A stretch of 64,000 bases of DNA from an uncultured Porphyromonas sp. (GCA_934364985.1 CAKRMU010000006.1:1-64000), one strand, 5' to 3'. Counted from the stretch's first letter, positions 18,266 through 27,070 are shown. The notes: generated by a model not told the origin, from the letters alone. Made by a program: numbers and translations.

Positions 18266-19324
18266 TTAAAATGTCTCCGATCTTCTCTCGTTGTCGCGGA
18301 AGTAATAGCTCATAGCTTCTTCATCTTGATCTTTCCATGCTTTATATGGCTCACTTTTTGTAAGTAAGAAACTCTTAATTACCCTACTCAGCAGTGTCGC
18401 TACCCCTCGTGTGATGAAGCAGGTACTTTTATTTACTGCTCTATAATAGTCCTCAAGTGTGTCATGCCTAAAGTGGAGGATGTCTTCCAGCTCTTGACCA
18501 TCCTCATAGTATCCACAATGGAAGTTTTTTGTAGCGAAAGCACGCGAAGGGAAATCAAGGGGGGCGAGCCCAAATATCCTAAAGTTATTCGCTAAAAAAG
18601 TACCATAAGTAGTGGTGCATTTAGGACCTCCGCCTAAGTTGAATATACGTCCTTTTACTTCATCAACGTGGTCAAGGGTTTTGACAAATGCCCGAGCTGT
18701 ATCCTCTGGTGTCGCAATCTCCATTATCTGCTCTAATGGTACCCTAAACATTAGTTTGCCCACATGGTGATTGCCTACTCCCATTATGGCAGCGAGACGA
18801 TATATACTCCATTTAAGTTTGCTTGATTGTATCTCTTTCTCCATCTCTATTTTGGTGGCAGCATAATTATCACCTGGAGAGGGTATAAGTGGGTCTGACA
18901 CTTTGATAAATGGTGTAAGGAGTCGGTCGCCATATACTGCAACGCTGGATGCCATAGCGATAAAAGTGTCAGGGGATTGTTCCTCAAGAGCCTTTATAAG
19001 GTTCTTAGTACCATTTACATTAACGTTATGTGCGAGCTCAGGATTATCGTGTGCGAGGGGAGGGATAATTGAAGCCATGTGAAGGACAACATCCACTCCT
19101 TTGGTCGCTTCATTAAGGTCTTCTTGGTGGGTAATATCCCCAAAAAAGACTTCTATTTTATCCTCAAAGCGGTCAAAAAATTCTCTGTTCTTAGCATTCA
19201 TCAGATCAAAAACTCTGATTCTTAGGTCTCGCATTCTTCGGTTACGCTTGACCAATTTCTCAAGAATTTTCCTGCCTATACTACCACCAGCTCCTGTGAG
19301 TAATACTACTTTTTTATTTTTCAT
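18266..19324 (-). CDS. NAD(P)-dependent epimerase/dehydratase (extended SDR)
   Basis: Extended short-chain dehydrogenase of 352 aa. The nucleotide-binding loop TGAGGSIGRKIL is at residues 10-21, a DVVLHMAS stretch follows, the SSVAVYGDR segment carries the catalytic Ser/Thr, and NYAATKIEME supplies YxxxK. The C-terminal part (FNLGGGPKCTTTYG onwards) resembles sugar-nucleotide epimerases, but the substrate cannot be told. It is flanked by arrays or empty sequence, so no operon partner hints at a pathway. Confidence 0.85.
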   Translation of the reverse strand: MKNKKVVLLTGAGGSIGRKILEKLVKRNRRMRDLRIRVFDLMNAKNREFFDRFEDKIEVFFGDITHQEDLNEATKGVDVVLHMASIIPPLAHDNPELAHNVNVNGTKNLIKALEEQSPDTFIAMASSVAVYGDRLLTPFIKVSDPLIPSPGDNYAATKIEMEKEIQSSKLKWSIYRLAAIMGVGNHHVGKLMFRVPLEQIMEIATPEDTARAFVKTLDHVDEVKGRIFNLGGGPKCTTTYGTFLANNFRIFGLAPLDFPSRAFATKNFHCGYYEDGQELEDILHFRHDTLEDYYRAVNKSTCFITRGVATLLSRVIKSFLLTKSEPYKAWKDQDEEAMSYYFRDNERRSETF

Positions 19325-19486
19325 TACGATTGTCCCAATATCAAATTATAACTATTGTGCAAGGTACAAAAAAATGGGGATTATCGCATCTATGTAATGC
19401 ACTTTTAGTACTTATTCAAGGGAGATTGCATATCAATACCTCTTTTTCGGTACGAAACATACACGATTGTGGCAGAAGTATATAAC

Positions 19487-19613
19487 CTAATATCTGGTAT
19501 TCTCACTCTTTGGTATGATACCTGATGAAGCGAATACCCGATATCTGCTACAGCAAATATCGGGTATTCAAAAACTCTGGCTGAATACTTTATCAGTTAA
19601 TATTGGGTATTTG
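19487..19613. repeat. 23-nt-period palindromic array D (about 6 units, two degenerate)
   Basis: Clear units at 19487-19503, 19531-19547, 19554-19570 and 19597-19613. The two in-between units are shortened by 2-3 nt, so the phase slips. Units 19531-19547 (CGAATACCCGATATCTG) and 19554-19570 are near reverse complements around the linker ctacag and could form a strong hairpin. The array fills the middle of the 327-nt gap between the epimerase and porin genes. Confidence 0.82.
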
Positions 19614-19651
19614 TAAAAGATAATCCTGAACCATCATCATGACGAGGAGGA

Positions 19652-20665
19652 CTAAAAGTAAAATTGTAATTGCGTGCGGAGGTTGTGCCCTTTGGGTAAT
19701 GGCATCTCGTCAGAGGTGGGGTGAGTGTACCGATATTGCAATTCCATCCGGCATTTTCCATAGAACCATTTGTCTACGCCTACTGTTGCCGTGAATAGTT
19801 TCCCCGATTTGTCCATATCAGTTTGTAAGTAATCGCCAGCAATGATTAGGTCAACACGCTTAGGAAGGTGTATGGCAGTTGTTAGATAAGCACCCATCCC
19901 CTTGATGTTGTTTTCCTGACCAAACATATATTCTGCTGTAACACTTATGGGCTTGTAGTGTGCTATAATGCCAGCACTTGCACGGTGGCTCGTGTATTGT
20001 TCGCCTGCATCTATGCCTTTAGCCGCAGCCATAGCAGCTTGTTTACCTCCTAAGTATGAAGTGTGGAGTGCAAGACCTTTTGTTGGACGAATATATAAAG
20101 AGCCCCCCATCAGCTTTCCCTTATTTAGATCCAAGTGATTCAAACCTTGACCATTCATCATAGCTAAACGGTAGCTCACAATATGCTCAAATAAGTCGCC
20201 ACTGATCTCAATCCCCATATCTCTTCCTCCTGTACCTTGGTACAGCGGATTCATACCCATACCAGCGAAGTATATCGTGGGCATACTACCTCCGGTGGCA
20301 AGTGGATTCATAAAGGGTGGGTACTGATTTTCGTGTGAAAAGGGAGTCTTGAATTGCCCTAATTTCAGTCTAAGCTCTGGCATAAAGGCATATTGCATAT
20401 ACAGATCTTTAACCATTACTTGTGAATTGAATTGCACGGTAAGCCCGGCCGTCCACTTTTCTGTGATCTTACCAATGCCTACCAATTCTATTTTGTTGAT
20501 GCCAAATGTCGTTTTGGTGATATTATCATTGGCGTAAGAGGCTTCGGCATAAACCTGACCATAACCCATAACTTTGATGCGACCAGCAAAAGTTTCGTTT
20601 TCGTCTTGTGCCATAGCTGTTAGACACAATAGTGTAGTCAGGAGTAGAAAAATACTTCTTTTCAT
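19652..20665 (-). CDS. outer-membrane porin, OprO/OprP-like
   Basis: This 337-aa protein has a cleavable signal peptide ending LTAMAQ (about residue 20) and an amphipathic beta-strand pattern, with a C-terminal aromatic residue (FYF end) typical of outer-membrane barrels. The KLGQFKTPFSHENQ stretch and the preceding strand pattern resemble the phosphate-selective porin O/P family. It lies 51 nt after the ABC permease gene on the same strand, so it may be the outer-membrane entry for the importer's substrate. That substrate is unknown. Confidence 0.8.
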   Translation of the reverse strand: MKRSIFLLLTTLLCLTAMAQDENETFAGRIKVMGYGQVYAEASYANDNITKTTFGINKIELVGIGKITEKWTAGLTVQFNSQVMVKDLYMQYAFMPELRLKLGQFKTPFSHENQYPPFMNPLATGGSMPTIYFAGMGMNPLYQGTGGRDMGIEISGDLFEHIVSYRLAMMNGQGLNHLDLNKGKLMGGSLYIRPTKGLALHTSYLGGKQAAMAAAKGIDAGEQYTSHRASAGIIAHYKPISVTAEYMFGQENNIKGMGAYLTTAIHLPKRVDLIIAGDYLQTDMDKSGKLFTATVGVDKWFYGKCRMELQYRYTHPTSDEMPLPKGHNLRTQLQFYF

Positions 20666-20716
20666 GAATTTTATTGTTGAATGTTATACGATAAAAATTG
20701 CTATTTGATTAAAAGG

Positions 20717-21463
20717 TTACCGCCACTTACACCATCGCATTTCCAGAATATCTGTGACGACAAATAGGATAAATCCAGAAATGCTTAATACTACTATGCC
20801 ACCATACATATCGATGTAATTGAAGCGCATCCACGCATCTATGATGAAGTAACCCATACCTTTATCGGTGCCATATGTCTCAGTAACAAAGAGTACAGAG
20901 ATGGATGTCCCTATCGCTACTCTCAGAGTAGATAGGAGGTCTGGTAGGATAGCGGGAATCAGGATGTGCCTAAAAACCTTCCATTGATTGGCACCTAGAG
21001 ACGTCGCGATGAGGAAACTCTCTTTAGGGATATTCTCAAGGCTGTCGCGGATATTGACGATAATCTGGAAAACGACAATCAGTACTATCATCGTTATTTT
21101 CCCGGAATCACCTAACCCAGCAATAAGCATAACGATGGGCAGTAATGCTATTTTAGGAATCGGGTATGCTAGATAGGTAAAAGCACTCAGTGCCTTTCCC
21201 AACCCTTTGAAGCGGTACATCAGCCATGCCGTTAGTGTACCTAAGGCAAAAGCGATAGGCAAACCAAGGAGTACTCTTTGTAGGCTTGCTCCCAGGTGCT
21301 GTAGCATTTCGCCGTGGAGGAGTGTCGGAAGCTCACGATATACTGCGATAGGGGATATGAGGCTATACCGATCTATGAGGAGGGAGATTACCCACCAAAG
21401 TAAGTTGATAAGTAGGATCCCGAGTAGGATACGATAAAGTAACCCTAAACTTTTCCCTTTCAT
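20717..21463 (-). CDS. ABC importer permease (SsuC/TauC/ThiX-like)
   Basis: Inner-membrane permease of 248 aa with six hydrophobic segments and the BPD_transp_1 EAA-type loop seen in ATSLGANQWKVFRHILIPAILPDLLSTLR. YLAYPIPKIALLPIVMLIAGLGDSGK is typical of the nitrate/sulfonate/taurine/thiamine-precursor group. It overlaps the ATPase gene by 4 nt (21460-21463) and precedes the porin gene. The substrate cannot be assigned from sequence; HMP or sulfonate transport are both possible. Confidence 0.9.
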   Translation of the reverse strand: MKGKSLGLLYRILLGILLINLLWWVISLLIDRYSLISPIAVYRELPTLLHGEMLQHLGASLQRVLLGLPIAFALGTLTAWLMYRFKGLGKALSAFTYLAYPIPKIALLPIVMLIAGLGDSGKITMIVLIVVFQIIVNIRDSLENIPKESFLIATSLGANQWKVFRHILIPAILPDLLSTLRVAIGTSISVLFVTETYGTDKGMGYFIIDAWMRFNYIDMYGGIVVLSISGFILFVVTDILEMRWCKWR

Positions 21464-22170
21464 AAGTCGTTGTCTCTATCGGTAATCTGTTCGTGTAATT
21501 CCTCACATGTGAGTGAATAACTATCTGTAATGATATGCCCGGGATTGCCCCCTAAGACGATGACTCTATCGGTAAGTCCTTTTATTTCGTTAAGATTATG
21601 GCTCACTAAAATAGTAGTCACTTTAAGCTCTCTTTGAAACTCTAAGAAAAAAGATCTCCCTCTTTCCGCTGTGCCGATATCGAGTGCAGAAAAAGGTTCA
21701 TCCATAAGTAGAATATCCGGAGATTGGATAAAGGCTCGTGCTAAGGCGATTCTTTGTTTCTGTCCGCCCGATAATTCGTTGGGGTACTTACCCATTAGTT
21801 CGCTTATTTTTAGCTCTTTAGCAATTTCGTCTTTCTGCTTTGCTCTCGGACATTTTTTGCCGAATGTCTGTGGCAATAATATATTCTCCTCCACTGTTTT
21901 CCAGGGAAGTAAAGCAAAGTTTTGTGGAACGAGAGCAATAGAATGCTTATGGGGATCAGGTCTATATTCGTTGATGGCTACATGTCCGTCGTACCCTTTG
22001 ATAATGCCTGCTATGATATGTAATAGGGTAGATTTGCCACAACCAGAAGGTCCGGTAAGCCCTACCACCTCCCCTCTGTTTATAGAAAAGGTAATCCCAT
22101 TGAGGGCTGGAGTGATATGGTGTCTGCCCTTATAGGTGTAGGAGAGGTTATCAGTAGTCAGGTAACTCAT
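21460..22170 (-). CDS. ABC importer ATP-binding protein (SsuB/TauB/ThiZ-like)
   Basis: The 236-aa nucleotide-binding subunit has Walker A GPSGCGKSTL, Q-loop ALVPQNFALLPW, signature LSGGQKQRIALARA, Walker B ILLMDEPFSALD and switch histidine LVSHNLNE. It is linked by a 4-nt overlap to the permease, and its start is 3 nt from the substrate-binding protein stop, so the three importer genes form one operon. Order on the - strand is binding protein, ATPase, permease, then porin. Confidence 0.94.
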   Translation of the reverse strand: MSYLTTDNLSYTYKGRHHITPALNGITFSINRGEVVGLTGPSGCGKSTLLHIIAGIIKGYDGHVAINEYRPDPHKHSIALVPQNFALLPWKTVEENILLPQTFGKKCPRAKQKDEIAKELKISELMGKYPNELSGGQKQRIALARAFIQSPDILLMDEPFSALDIGTAERGRSFFLEFQRELKVTTILVSHNLNEIKGLTDRVIVLGGNPGHIITDSYSLTCEELHEQITDRDNDL

Positions 22171-22173
22171 TAG

Positions 22174-23106
22174 TTAGGGAAGGAAGTCTTTAGCTACCAA
22201 ACCTTCGGCTGAATAATTTTCGGGAACTAATGATTTGCTCTTTAGCCACGAAAGGGTTTCGTTTAAGTCTTTTTCGCTTGGAAGAGACGCGTGGGTGTAT
22301 TGTGGCAATACCACGTTATTAACTAATGCTTCGGGTATTCCTGCATCCTTGACTAAAATATTTGCCCAATCCTCTTTAGGGTGGCTATTGATGTAATCCA
22401 CAGCTAAATTGTATGCCACAAGTAAAACTTGGATAGATGCTTTCTTCTCCCCCAAAGCTTTTTGGTTAAAGATGGTCCCCGTTACGGATATCCCCAAATC
22501 GCGAGTAGAGCTTAAAGAATGAAATCCTTTTGATTTAGATATGGTGATGAATGGGTCAGGAAAGACAGAGGCTTCTAACTCGCCTGCCACCATCATTTCC
22601 ATTCGTAATGGTATTTTATTGACTTCGGGCTTCTCCACCTCCTCCACAGAGAGTCCAGTGGCTTCCAACATCTTATCCGTGGCGTATTCAATAACGGTAT
22701 TCCTTGATACAGACACACGCTTACCCTTGAGGTCTTGCATATTTTCCACATCGGCAGATGCCATCATCTCAAAGTAGCCATCATGCTTAGCTACGATACT
22801 TAAAGGCATACCTGCGGCGTGCTGTATCATAGCTCCTGTATAATCAATCACAGTGCCATCTACTTGCTCACTACGGAAAGCCGCATCGCGGTCATTGGCT
22901 GAGAAAAATTTGACAATCTCCAAGTCTAATCCCAAGCTATCAGTGTATCCCAATTCCTCGGCTACCACGTAAGGAATGTAGTCCAATGAAGACATTGCTC
23001 CTAACTTAAGGGGGGCTAATTGAGCTTCTTTCCCCTCTTTTTTCCCTTGGCATGAGACGCAAAGAGGTATAATCAATGATAGTGCCAATACAATTACCCT
23101 TTTCAT
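22174..23106 (-). CDS. ABC importer substrate-binding lipoprotein (NMT1/THI5-like)
   Basis: Periplasmic binding protein of 310 aa from the ATG at 23106. The lipoprotein signal LSLIIPLCVSC places the lipidated Cys near residue 18. The mature part has the fold seen in NMT1/THI5 and SsuA-like proteins: LKLGAMSSLDYIPYVVAEELGY near the start, then DLKGKRVSVSRNTVIEYAT and an ASVFPDPFI hinge region. An upstream ATG at 23148 would bury the signal peptide and is rejected. The leader contains a terminator-like hairpin (23112-23177). Confidence 0.87.
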   Translation of the reverse strand: MKRVIVLALSLIIPLCVSCQGKKEGKEAQLAPLKLGAMSSLDYIPYVVAEELGYTDSLGLDLEIVKFFSANDRDAAFRSEQVDGTVIDYTGAMIQHAAGMPLSIVAKHDGYFEMMASADVENMQDLKGKRVSVSRNTVIEYATDKMLEATGLSVEEVEKPEVNKIPLRMEMMVAGELEASVFPDPFITISKSKGFHSLSSTRDLGISVTGTIFNQKALGEKKASIQVLLVAYNLAVDYINSHPKEDWANILVKDAGIPEALVNNVVLPQYTHASLPSEKDLNETLSWLKSKSLVPENYSAEGLVAKDFLP

Positions 23107-23111
23107 AGATC

Positions 23112-23177
23112 GTAAAAAGATGGGGCAGATAGTGATAAAAATGCTCATAAAGTACTAAATACCATTGTCTGCCCCAT
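23112..23177 (-). promoter_or_regulatory. terminator-like hairpin in the leader of the ABC importer operon
   Basis: On the - strand, ATGGGGCAGA (23177-23168) can pair perfectly with TCTGCCCCAT (23129-23120), followed at once by CTTTTTA and, a few bases later, the start codon of the binding protein. A T-tailed hairpin directly before the gene looks like an attenuator or riboswitch expression platform. No known riboswitch core, including TPP, is recognisable. Confidence 0.45.
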
Positions 23178-23260
23178 AGACTTAGGCATTTAGTAATAAA
23201 GTACAAAACTAATCAAATATTACGACACTTCTGAAATCGTAGCACCATAATACCAATATG

Positions 23261-23369
23261 GGGATACCCTATATTCGTCGAAACTTATTCCCTATATTCT
23301 CTTAAGCGTATTCCCTATATTTACCGAGGTGTATTCCCTAAATTCGTCTGCCCTAATATCAGGAATCCT
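23261..23369. repeat. 23-nt-period palindromic array E (5 units)
   Basis: Units at 23261-23277, 23284-23300, 23307-23323, 23330-23346 and 23353-23369; linkers tcgaaa, cttaag, ccgagg, tctgcc. The first four share the core ATWCCCTAWAT in the same orientation, making this the most homogeneous array. A weak sixth unit may precede it. It lies between the importer operon and the DUF695-like gene. Confidence 0.88.
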
Positions 23370-23427
23370 TTCTATTGTTATTTATATATTGGAAATCAAT
23401 AATATACACTTTCCATTAATGCCAATC

Positions 23428-23859
23428 CTAAAGAAGCGAGAAGGCTTCCTTGTAAGCGTCTCCTTCAATATCCATTTCTGCGTGAATTATAAGTGGATAT
23501 AGTGGCAATTCATTTAGGGCTTCGTTAAGAGTCGTTTCAAAAGCATTTAGGTTGCGGGTATAGAAAGACCAAACTCTTTTTCCCTCACCGGTTAAGATAT
23601 ATGCGAGGAGAGCGAGGTTGTTTTTCTCGAAAGAAGGGACGACAGCTTCCTCAAAGTCTGTAAAGTCTTTCATGGTATCGTCTTTAGGCATATCTGCCAT
23701 ATCCCCTTGATAATTCCAGGTAATATCAACCCTGATGGGGTATTTTTTGCTCTCTAAAGCATCGGATAATTCGTCCCTGATGGCGACAAATCTAGCCTTA
23801 GAAGTGTCCACCTCTCCATCAATAATTAACGAGGTCATTGCTTTACTAATCCGTGCCAT
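23428..23859 (-). CDS. DUF695-like protein
   Basis: Small soluble protein of 143 aa that resembles the DUF695 family: an early ITWNYQG segment, a central acidic stretch (DTMKDFTDFEEAV), then AYILTGEGKRVWSFYTRNLNAF with the conserved W-x-FY, and a C-terminal IIHAEMDIEGDAY. Its function is unknown. It overlaps the end of the upstream transporter gene by 14 nt if the first ATG is used; an internal ATG at 23838 would avoid the overlap. It is the last gene of the - strand run starting at pnuC. Confidence 0.7.
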   Translation of the reverse strand: MARISKAMTSLIIDGEVDTSKARFVAIRDELSDALESKKYPIRVDITWNYQGDMADMPKDDTMKDFTDFEEAVVPSFEKNNLALLAYILTGEGKRVWSFYTRNLNAFETTLNEALNELPLYPLIIHAEMDIEGDAYKEAFSLL

Positions 23860-24757
23860 CTATTTTCTCGTTTCTCTTATAAGCTCCTAATTCGAGCGAG
23901 TTAATAACATTCTGTACCAATATATATAGCGTCGGGATGAAGGTGACTTCGGGTTCTAAAAATTGTAGTGCCAGCCATATTGCAAAGACGGTATTCTTTT
24001 GTCCGAATGTCTGCCTACCATTGACGGTAGCCTCACCAGTCCACTTCGCTACTCGTCCACCTAAGAAATACATTGTTAAGGTAGTGGCTAAAGTGATTAG
24101 AAGTAGTAGGATGGTGTAGCTCGGTGTCAGAGAATCACTTGAAAAGTATGTGTGAATAGCATTAGCTATCAATATCATAACGTTAAATGCCCATATCCAA
24201 AAGGTCCAGTAGCTAAAGCGAGCCACCTTGTTGTGTACTTTTCGGCAAGCGTATCTCAGGAGCCAAGCAACGGCTAAAGGCAATAATAGCAGAGTGGATA
24301 CCTGGCGAAGAATGCTGAATACTGTACTCCAATAATCAACGTTAGGTGAGATGATGCCAATGAGGATTGGACCGATAAGGGCTATCGCCACGTTGCTTAT
24401 AAGCAAATAAGTAGTCACAAATGCGATGCTACCACCGAGCATATTAGTGATCACTGATGCCGCTGTAGCAGTAGGTGTCAATATGATAAGAGCTACACCT
24501 GTAGCGATCACCACGTCAAATGGTTGAATAATCACGAATGAAAGGATACCCAATAACCATTGTAGGGCAAACATCAATAGATGCGTTCGGGATACCTTAA
24601 TATCCTTAGGTTCAATTTTAGTATACGAGAGGAGCAACATCAAAAAGAGTGTGTAAGTACATATTGGTGCAAGTTTCCACAGCCATTGATAAAAGATTGC
24701 CCCTAATATCATTGCCCAGAGTAGGGCATAGTCCTTAATGATTTTTGTTAATGTCAT
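23846..24757 (-). CDS. BASS (bile acid:sodium symporter-like) family transporter
   Basis: Integral membrane protein of 303 aa with about nine or ten hydrophobic helices. The family hallmark ILTPTATAASVITNMLGG (about residues 92-109) matches the crossover region of sodium/bile-acid symporter homologues, and the second half has GQKNTVFAIWLALQFLEPEV, also typical. The substrate is unknown. Its start overlaps the stop of the MBL-fold gene by 4 nt (24754-24757). Confidence 0.85.
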   Translation of the reverse strand: MTLTKIIKDYALLWAMILGAIFYQWLWKLAPICTYTLFLMLLLSYTKIEPKDIKVSRTHLLMFALQWLLGILSFVIIQPFDVVIATGVALIILTPTATAASVITNMLGGSIAFVTTYLLISNVAIALIGPILIGIISPNVDYWSTVFSILRQVSTLLLLPLAVAWLLRYACRKVHNKVARFSYWTFWIWAFNVMILIANAIHTYFSSDSLTPSYTILLLLITLATTLTMYFLGGRVAKWTGEATVNGRQTFGQKNTVFAIWLALQFLEPEVTFIPTLYILVQNVINSLELGAYKRNEKIDGTD

Positions 24758-25461
24758 AATAATTGCCTGCTAATATATGGATAGGGGAGTAGCAATACTG
24801 AATGCTCTTTGTGGGCTAACTCCTCAAGTTCCTTGGGGTCAAGTACTCCATTTAGATGCATTGGAGCTAAGTATTTAACAGTTATCTTTGCTAATAATTC
24901 TTGCAACCCTTTTAGGTAATCTCTGCCTAATCTAAGGTCGGTAGGGAACATCAGTAAGTCCAAGTATTGAATGCCTTTGCTAAGCACACTTAACTCTCTT
25001 TTCCAGTCATTTTCATACTGAGTAATATAGTCATCGTTTGCCTCCTCATTCCAATGCCAATTATTGAGATCCCCCGAATGAAACATCTTTAACCCTTGTA
25101 CTTCACAAAAGAAACTGCCTCCAATATCTGTGCTGCCAAATGCTTTTATTTTAAGAAAAGTATCGCTATAGGTCTCACCTGTGTTCAGAAACGTGGTGTT
25201 TGCTTTATTGCCTACAATGCCTTTTAATTCTGAATGAAAGATATATTTACATCCACCATAATGTTGCTGAAATTCTTCAAAAACTGAAGGGCTAAAGTGG
25301 TCTGAATGAGAGTGAGTAGCGAGGATGTAGAGAGGCTTATTTGGAGACTCTTTGAGGAGAGAACCCACATCACCCTCTCCAGCATAGTCAAATAGCAGGA
25401 ATGCGTCATTGCCCTCCCAGAGATAGCAACTATGGTGAATAAAAAACAATCTGCTCGTCAT
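24754..25461 (-). CDS. metallo-beta-lactamase-fold hydrolase (UlaG-like)
   Basis: 235-aa protein with the zinc-binding HxHxDH motif (ATHSHSDHFS) near residue 52, a later MFHSGDLNNWHW metal-ligand region and a C-terminal LAPMHLNG histidine. It lacks a signal peptide and is probably cytoplasmic. The family includes UlaG-like lactonases and RNase Z relatives; the substrate is unknown. It starts 3 nt after hemH stops and overlaps the BASS transporter start. Confidence 0.82.
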   Translation of the reverse strand: MTSRLFFIHHSCYLWEGNDAFLLFDYAGEGDVGSLLKESPNKPLYILATHSHSDHFSPSVFEEFQQHYGGCKYIFHSELKGIVGNKANTTFLNTGETYSDTFLKIKAFGSTDIGGSFFCEVQGLKMFHSGDLNNWHWNEEANDDYITQYENDWKRELSVLSKGIQYLDLLMFPTDLRLGRDYLKGLQELLAKITVKYLAPMHLNGVLDPKELEELAHKEHSVLLLPYPYISRQLL

Positions 25462-25464
25462 AAA

Positions 25465-26454
25465 TTATGGTTTAGTCCAATATTCAGCTTCCGTAGTATG
25501 ACGTTCCACCTGTCTTAATATGGCATTTGCCATCGCTGTAGAGTCATTAGGACAAGGAATAAGTTTGAGATACTCGCCCTTAAATAGTCCCGATGCGTGT
25601 ACCTTTATTTCCCAAAGTGTCTCAAGGCAATCGCAGACAAAAGACGGACAGAGTACCGCTACTTTCTTTTTGCCTTCATCAGGTAAACGAGCAAGACGAT
25701 CCTCAAGAGTAGGTGACAACCATTTGCCATTTCCGAATCGCGATTGATACACTATTTCGCTCGTTAAGGATAACTTTTGAAGCCTTGGATCTGACATAAC
25801 CAATTGAGCCGTTACTTCACATTGCCAAGGATAATCCTTGGATTTATCACCGGCGTAAGGCATAGTTTGCTTAATCGGAATCCCGTGATACGAAAAGACT
25901 AAGTGGTCACCAAATGATACCGTATTTAGGATCTGCTCCACAAGAACTGATATATATTCAGATTGATTATAATAGGGAGCAACACAACGGAGTGTAAATC
26001 TTGGCTCTAACGCATTGTGCATATCCACGGCAAAAGCTACTGCACTTTCGTAGCTACTCATGGCATAATGCGGGAATAATGGTACCAATACTACTTCCTC
26101 AATAGTTCCGGTTTCAGCGATTGCTTGGTAGGCTTTTGCTAAAGAGCCACGGCTATATCTCATCGCTGAAAATGTGGGTATGCCACCCACCATAGTTATT
26201 TTCCGAGCTAAAGATTCAGTATATAGCTGTAGGGGAGATCCCCCTTCTTGCCAGATGAGTGCGTACTTATTCCTTGATTTTTTAGCTCTTAGAGGTGCAA
26301 TAATACCCTTGACAAGAGGGACCCTTATCGCACTCGGAATATTCATAATACGCCTATCTGTGAGGAAGTCATTGAGGTATCGACGCACGGCATTTGTCGT
26401 CAGATTTTCAGGTGAACCCGTATTTATCAATAGTATTGCTCTATTATTCTCCAT
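25465..26454 (-). CDS. hemH: ferrochelatase
   Basis: Inserts Fe2+ into protoporphyrin IX, the last step of haem synthesis. Family motifs: NRAILLINTGSPENL at the N terminus, VVLVPLFPHYAMSSYESAV, the catalytic-histidine segment VFSYHGIPIKQ, YQSRFGNGKWLSPTLED and VLCPSFVCDCLETLWEI. The ATG at 26454 overlaps the rnhA stop by one base (TAATG) and gives 329 aa; an upstream start at 26490 would add 12 residues inside rnhA. No other haem-pathway gene is in the window, so it may serve porphyrin salvage. Confidence 0.95.
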   Translation of the reverse strand: MENNRAILLINTGSPENLTTNAVRRYLNDFLTDRRIMNIPSAIRVPLVKGIIAPLRAKKSRNKYALIWQEGGSPLQLYTESLARKITMVGGIPTFSAMRYSRGSLAKAYQAIAETGTIEEVVLVPLFPHYAMSSYESAVAFAVDMHNALEPRFTLRCVAPYYNQSEYISVLVEQILNTVSFGDHLVFSYHGIPIKQTMPYAGDKSKDYPWQCEVTAQLVMSDPRLQKLSLTSEIVYQSRFGNGKWLSPTLEDRLARLPDEGKKKVAVLCPSFVCDCLETLWEIKVHASGLFKGEYLKLIPCPNDSTAMANAILRQVERHTTEAEYWTKP

Positions 26455-27068
26455 TACTTGCGTCCATAATCGGCGGGAATTTCTCCCCACATTTCAGTAT
26501 CCCACTTTATTAATCTGAAGACGGATAAGTCGGTATTCTCCAGGAATAGCCTTGCCCTCTCTAATACCGAAAATAGCTCTTCGGTCTCTTTGTTATGGGG
26601 TAATTGTGTATTGTATCGGTGCTTTTTCACCCACGTAATGGCGGTAAGGCTATCGGAGTAGACGGGGACTATGTAGTCTTTTTTTAGCATCCAGCCCATG
26701 GCATGAACGATAGCTAAGAATTCTCCAATATTATTCGTCCCCAAAGGGTATATCTTACTGCTAAAAACGATATCGCCACTATCTACCCATACCCCGCGGT
26801 ATTCCATCTGACCAGGATTACCTATTGTTGAGGCATCTACTGCTAATGCTGGGGTGATGATGCTCGTACTTCTTTCGGTGATCAGTGGGTCTCGGGGGGA
26901 TCTTATTCGTTGAGGATTATTAAATAATTCCTCAGCTTCTTCCCTCGAGATGTCCTTAAAGCTTTTATATTTTGGTCGGGAAAAATGCAATATCTCTTGC
27001 TTGCAATCTTCCCACGTATCGTAGACACCTGGATGATGCCCCTCCCACACTATGTAGTATTTACTCAT
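26454..27068 (-). CDS. rnhA: ribonuclease H1 with N-terminal viroplasmin-like hybrid-binding domain
   Basis: 204-aa cytoplasmic nuclease that cleaves RNA in RNA:DNA hybrids. Residues 1-50 form the caulimovirus viroplasmin/hybrid-binding domain (YYIVWEGHHPGVYDTWEDCK). The RNase H fold follows with catalytic acids in AVDASTIGNPG (D), NNIGEFLAI (E) and PVYSDSLTAI (D); the domain ends with WGEIPADYGR. This two-domain form is common in Bacteroidota. It is coupled to hemH by a one-base overlap and lies 2 nt after the thiamine pyrophosphokinase stop. Confidence 0.93.
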   Translation of the reverse strand: MSKYYIVWEGHHPGVYDTWEDCKQEILHFSRPKYKSFKDISREEAEELFNNPQRIRSPRDPLITERSTSIITPALAVDASTIGNPGQMEYRGVWVDSGDIVFSSKIYPLGTNNIGEFLAIVHAMGWMLKKDYIVPVYSDSLTAITWVKKHRYNTQLPHNKETEELFSVLERARLFLENTDLSVFRLIKWDTEMWGEIPADYGRK

Positions 27069-27070
27069 GA

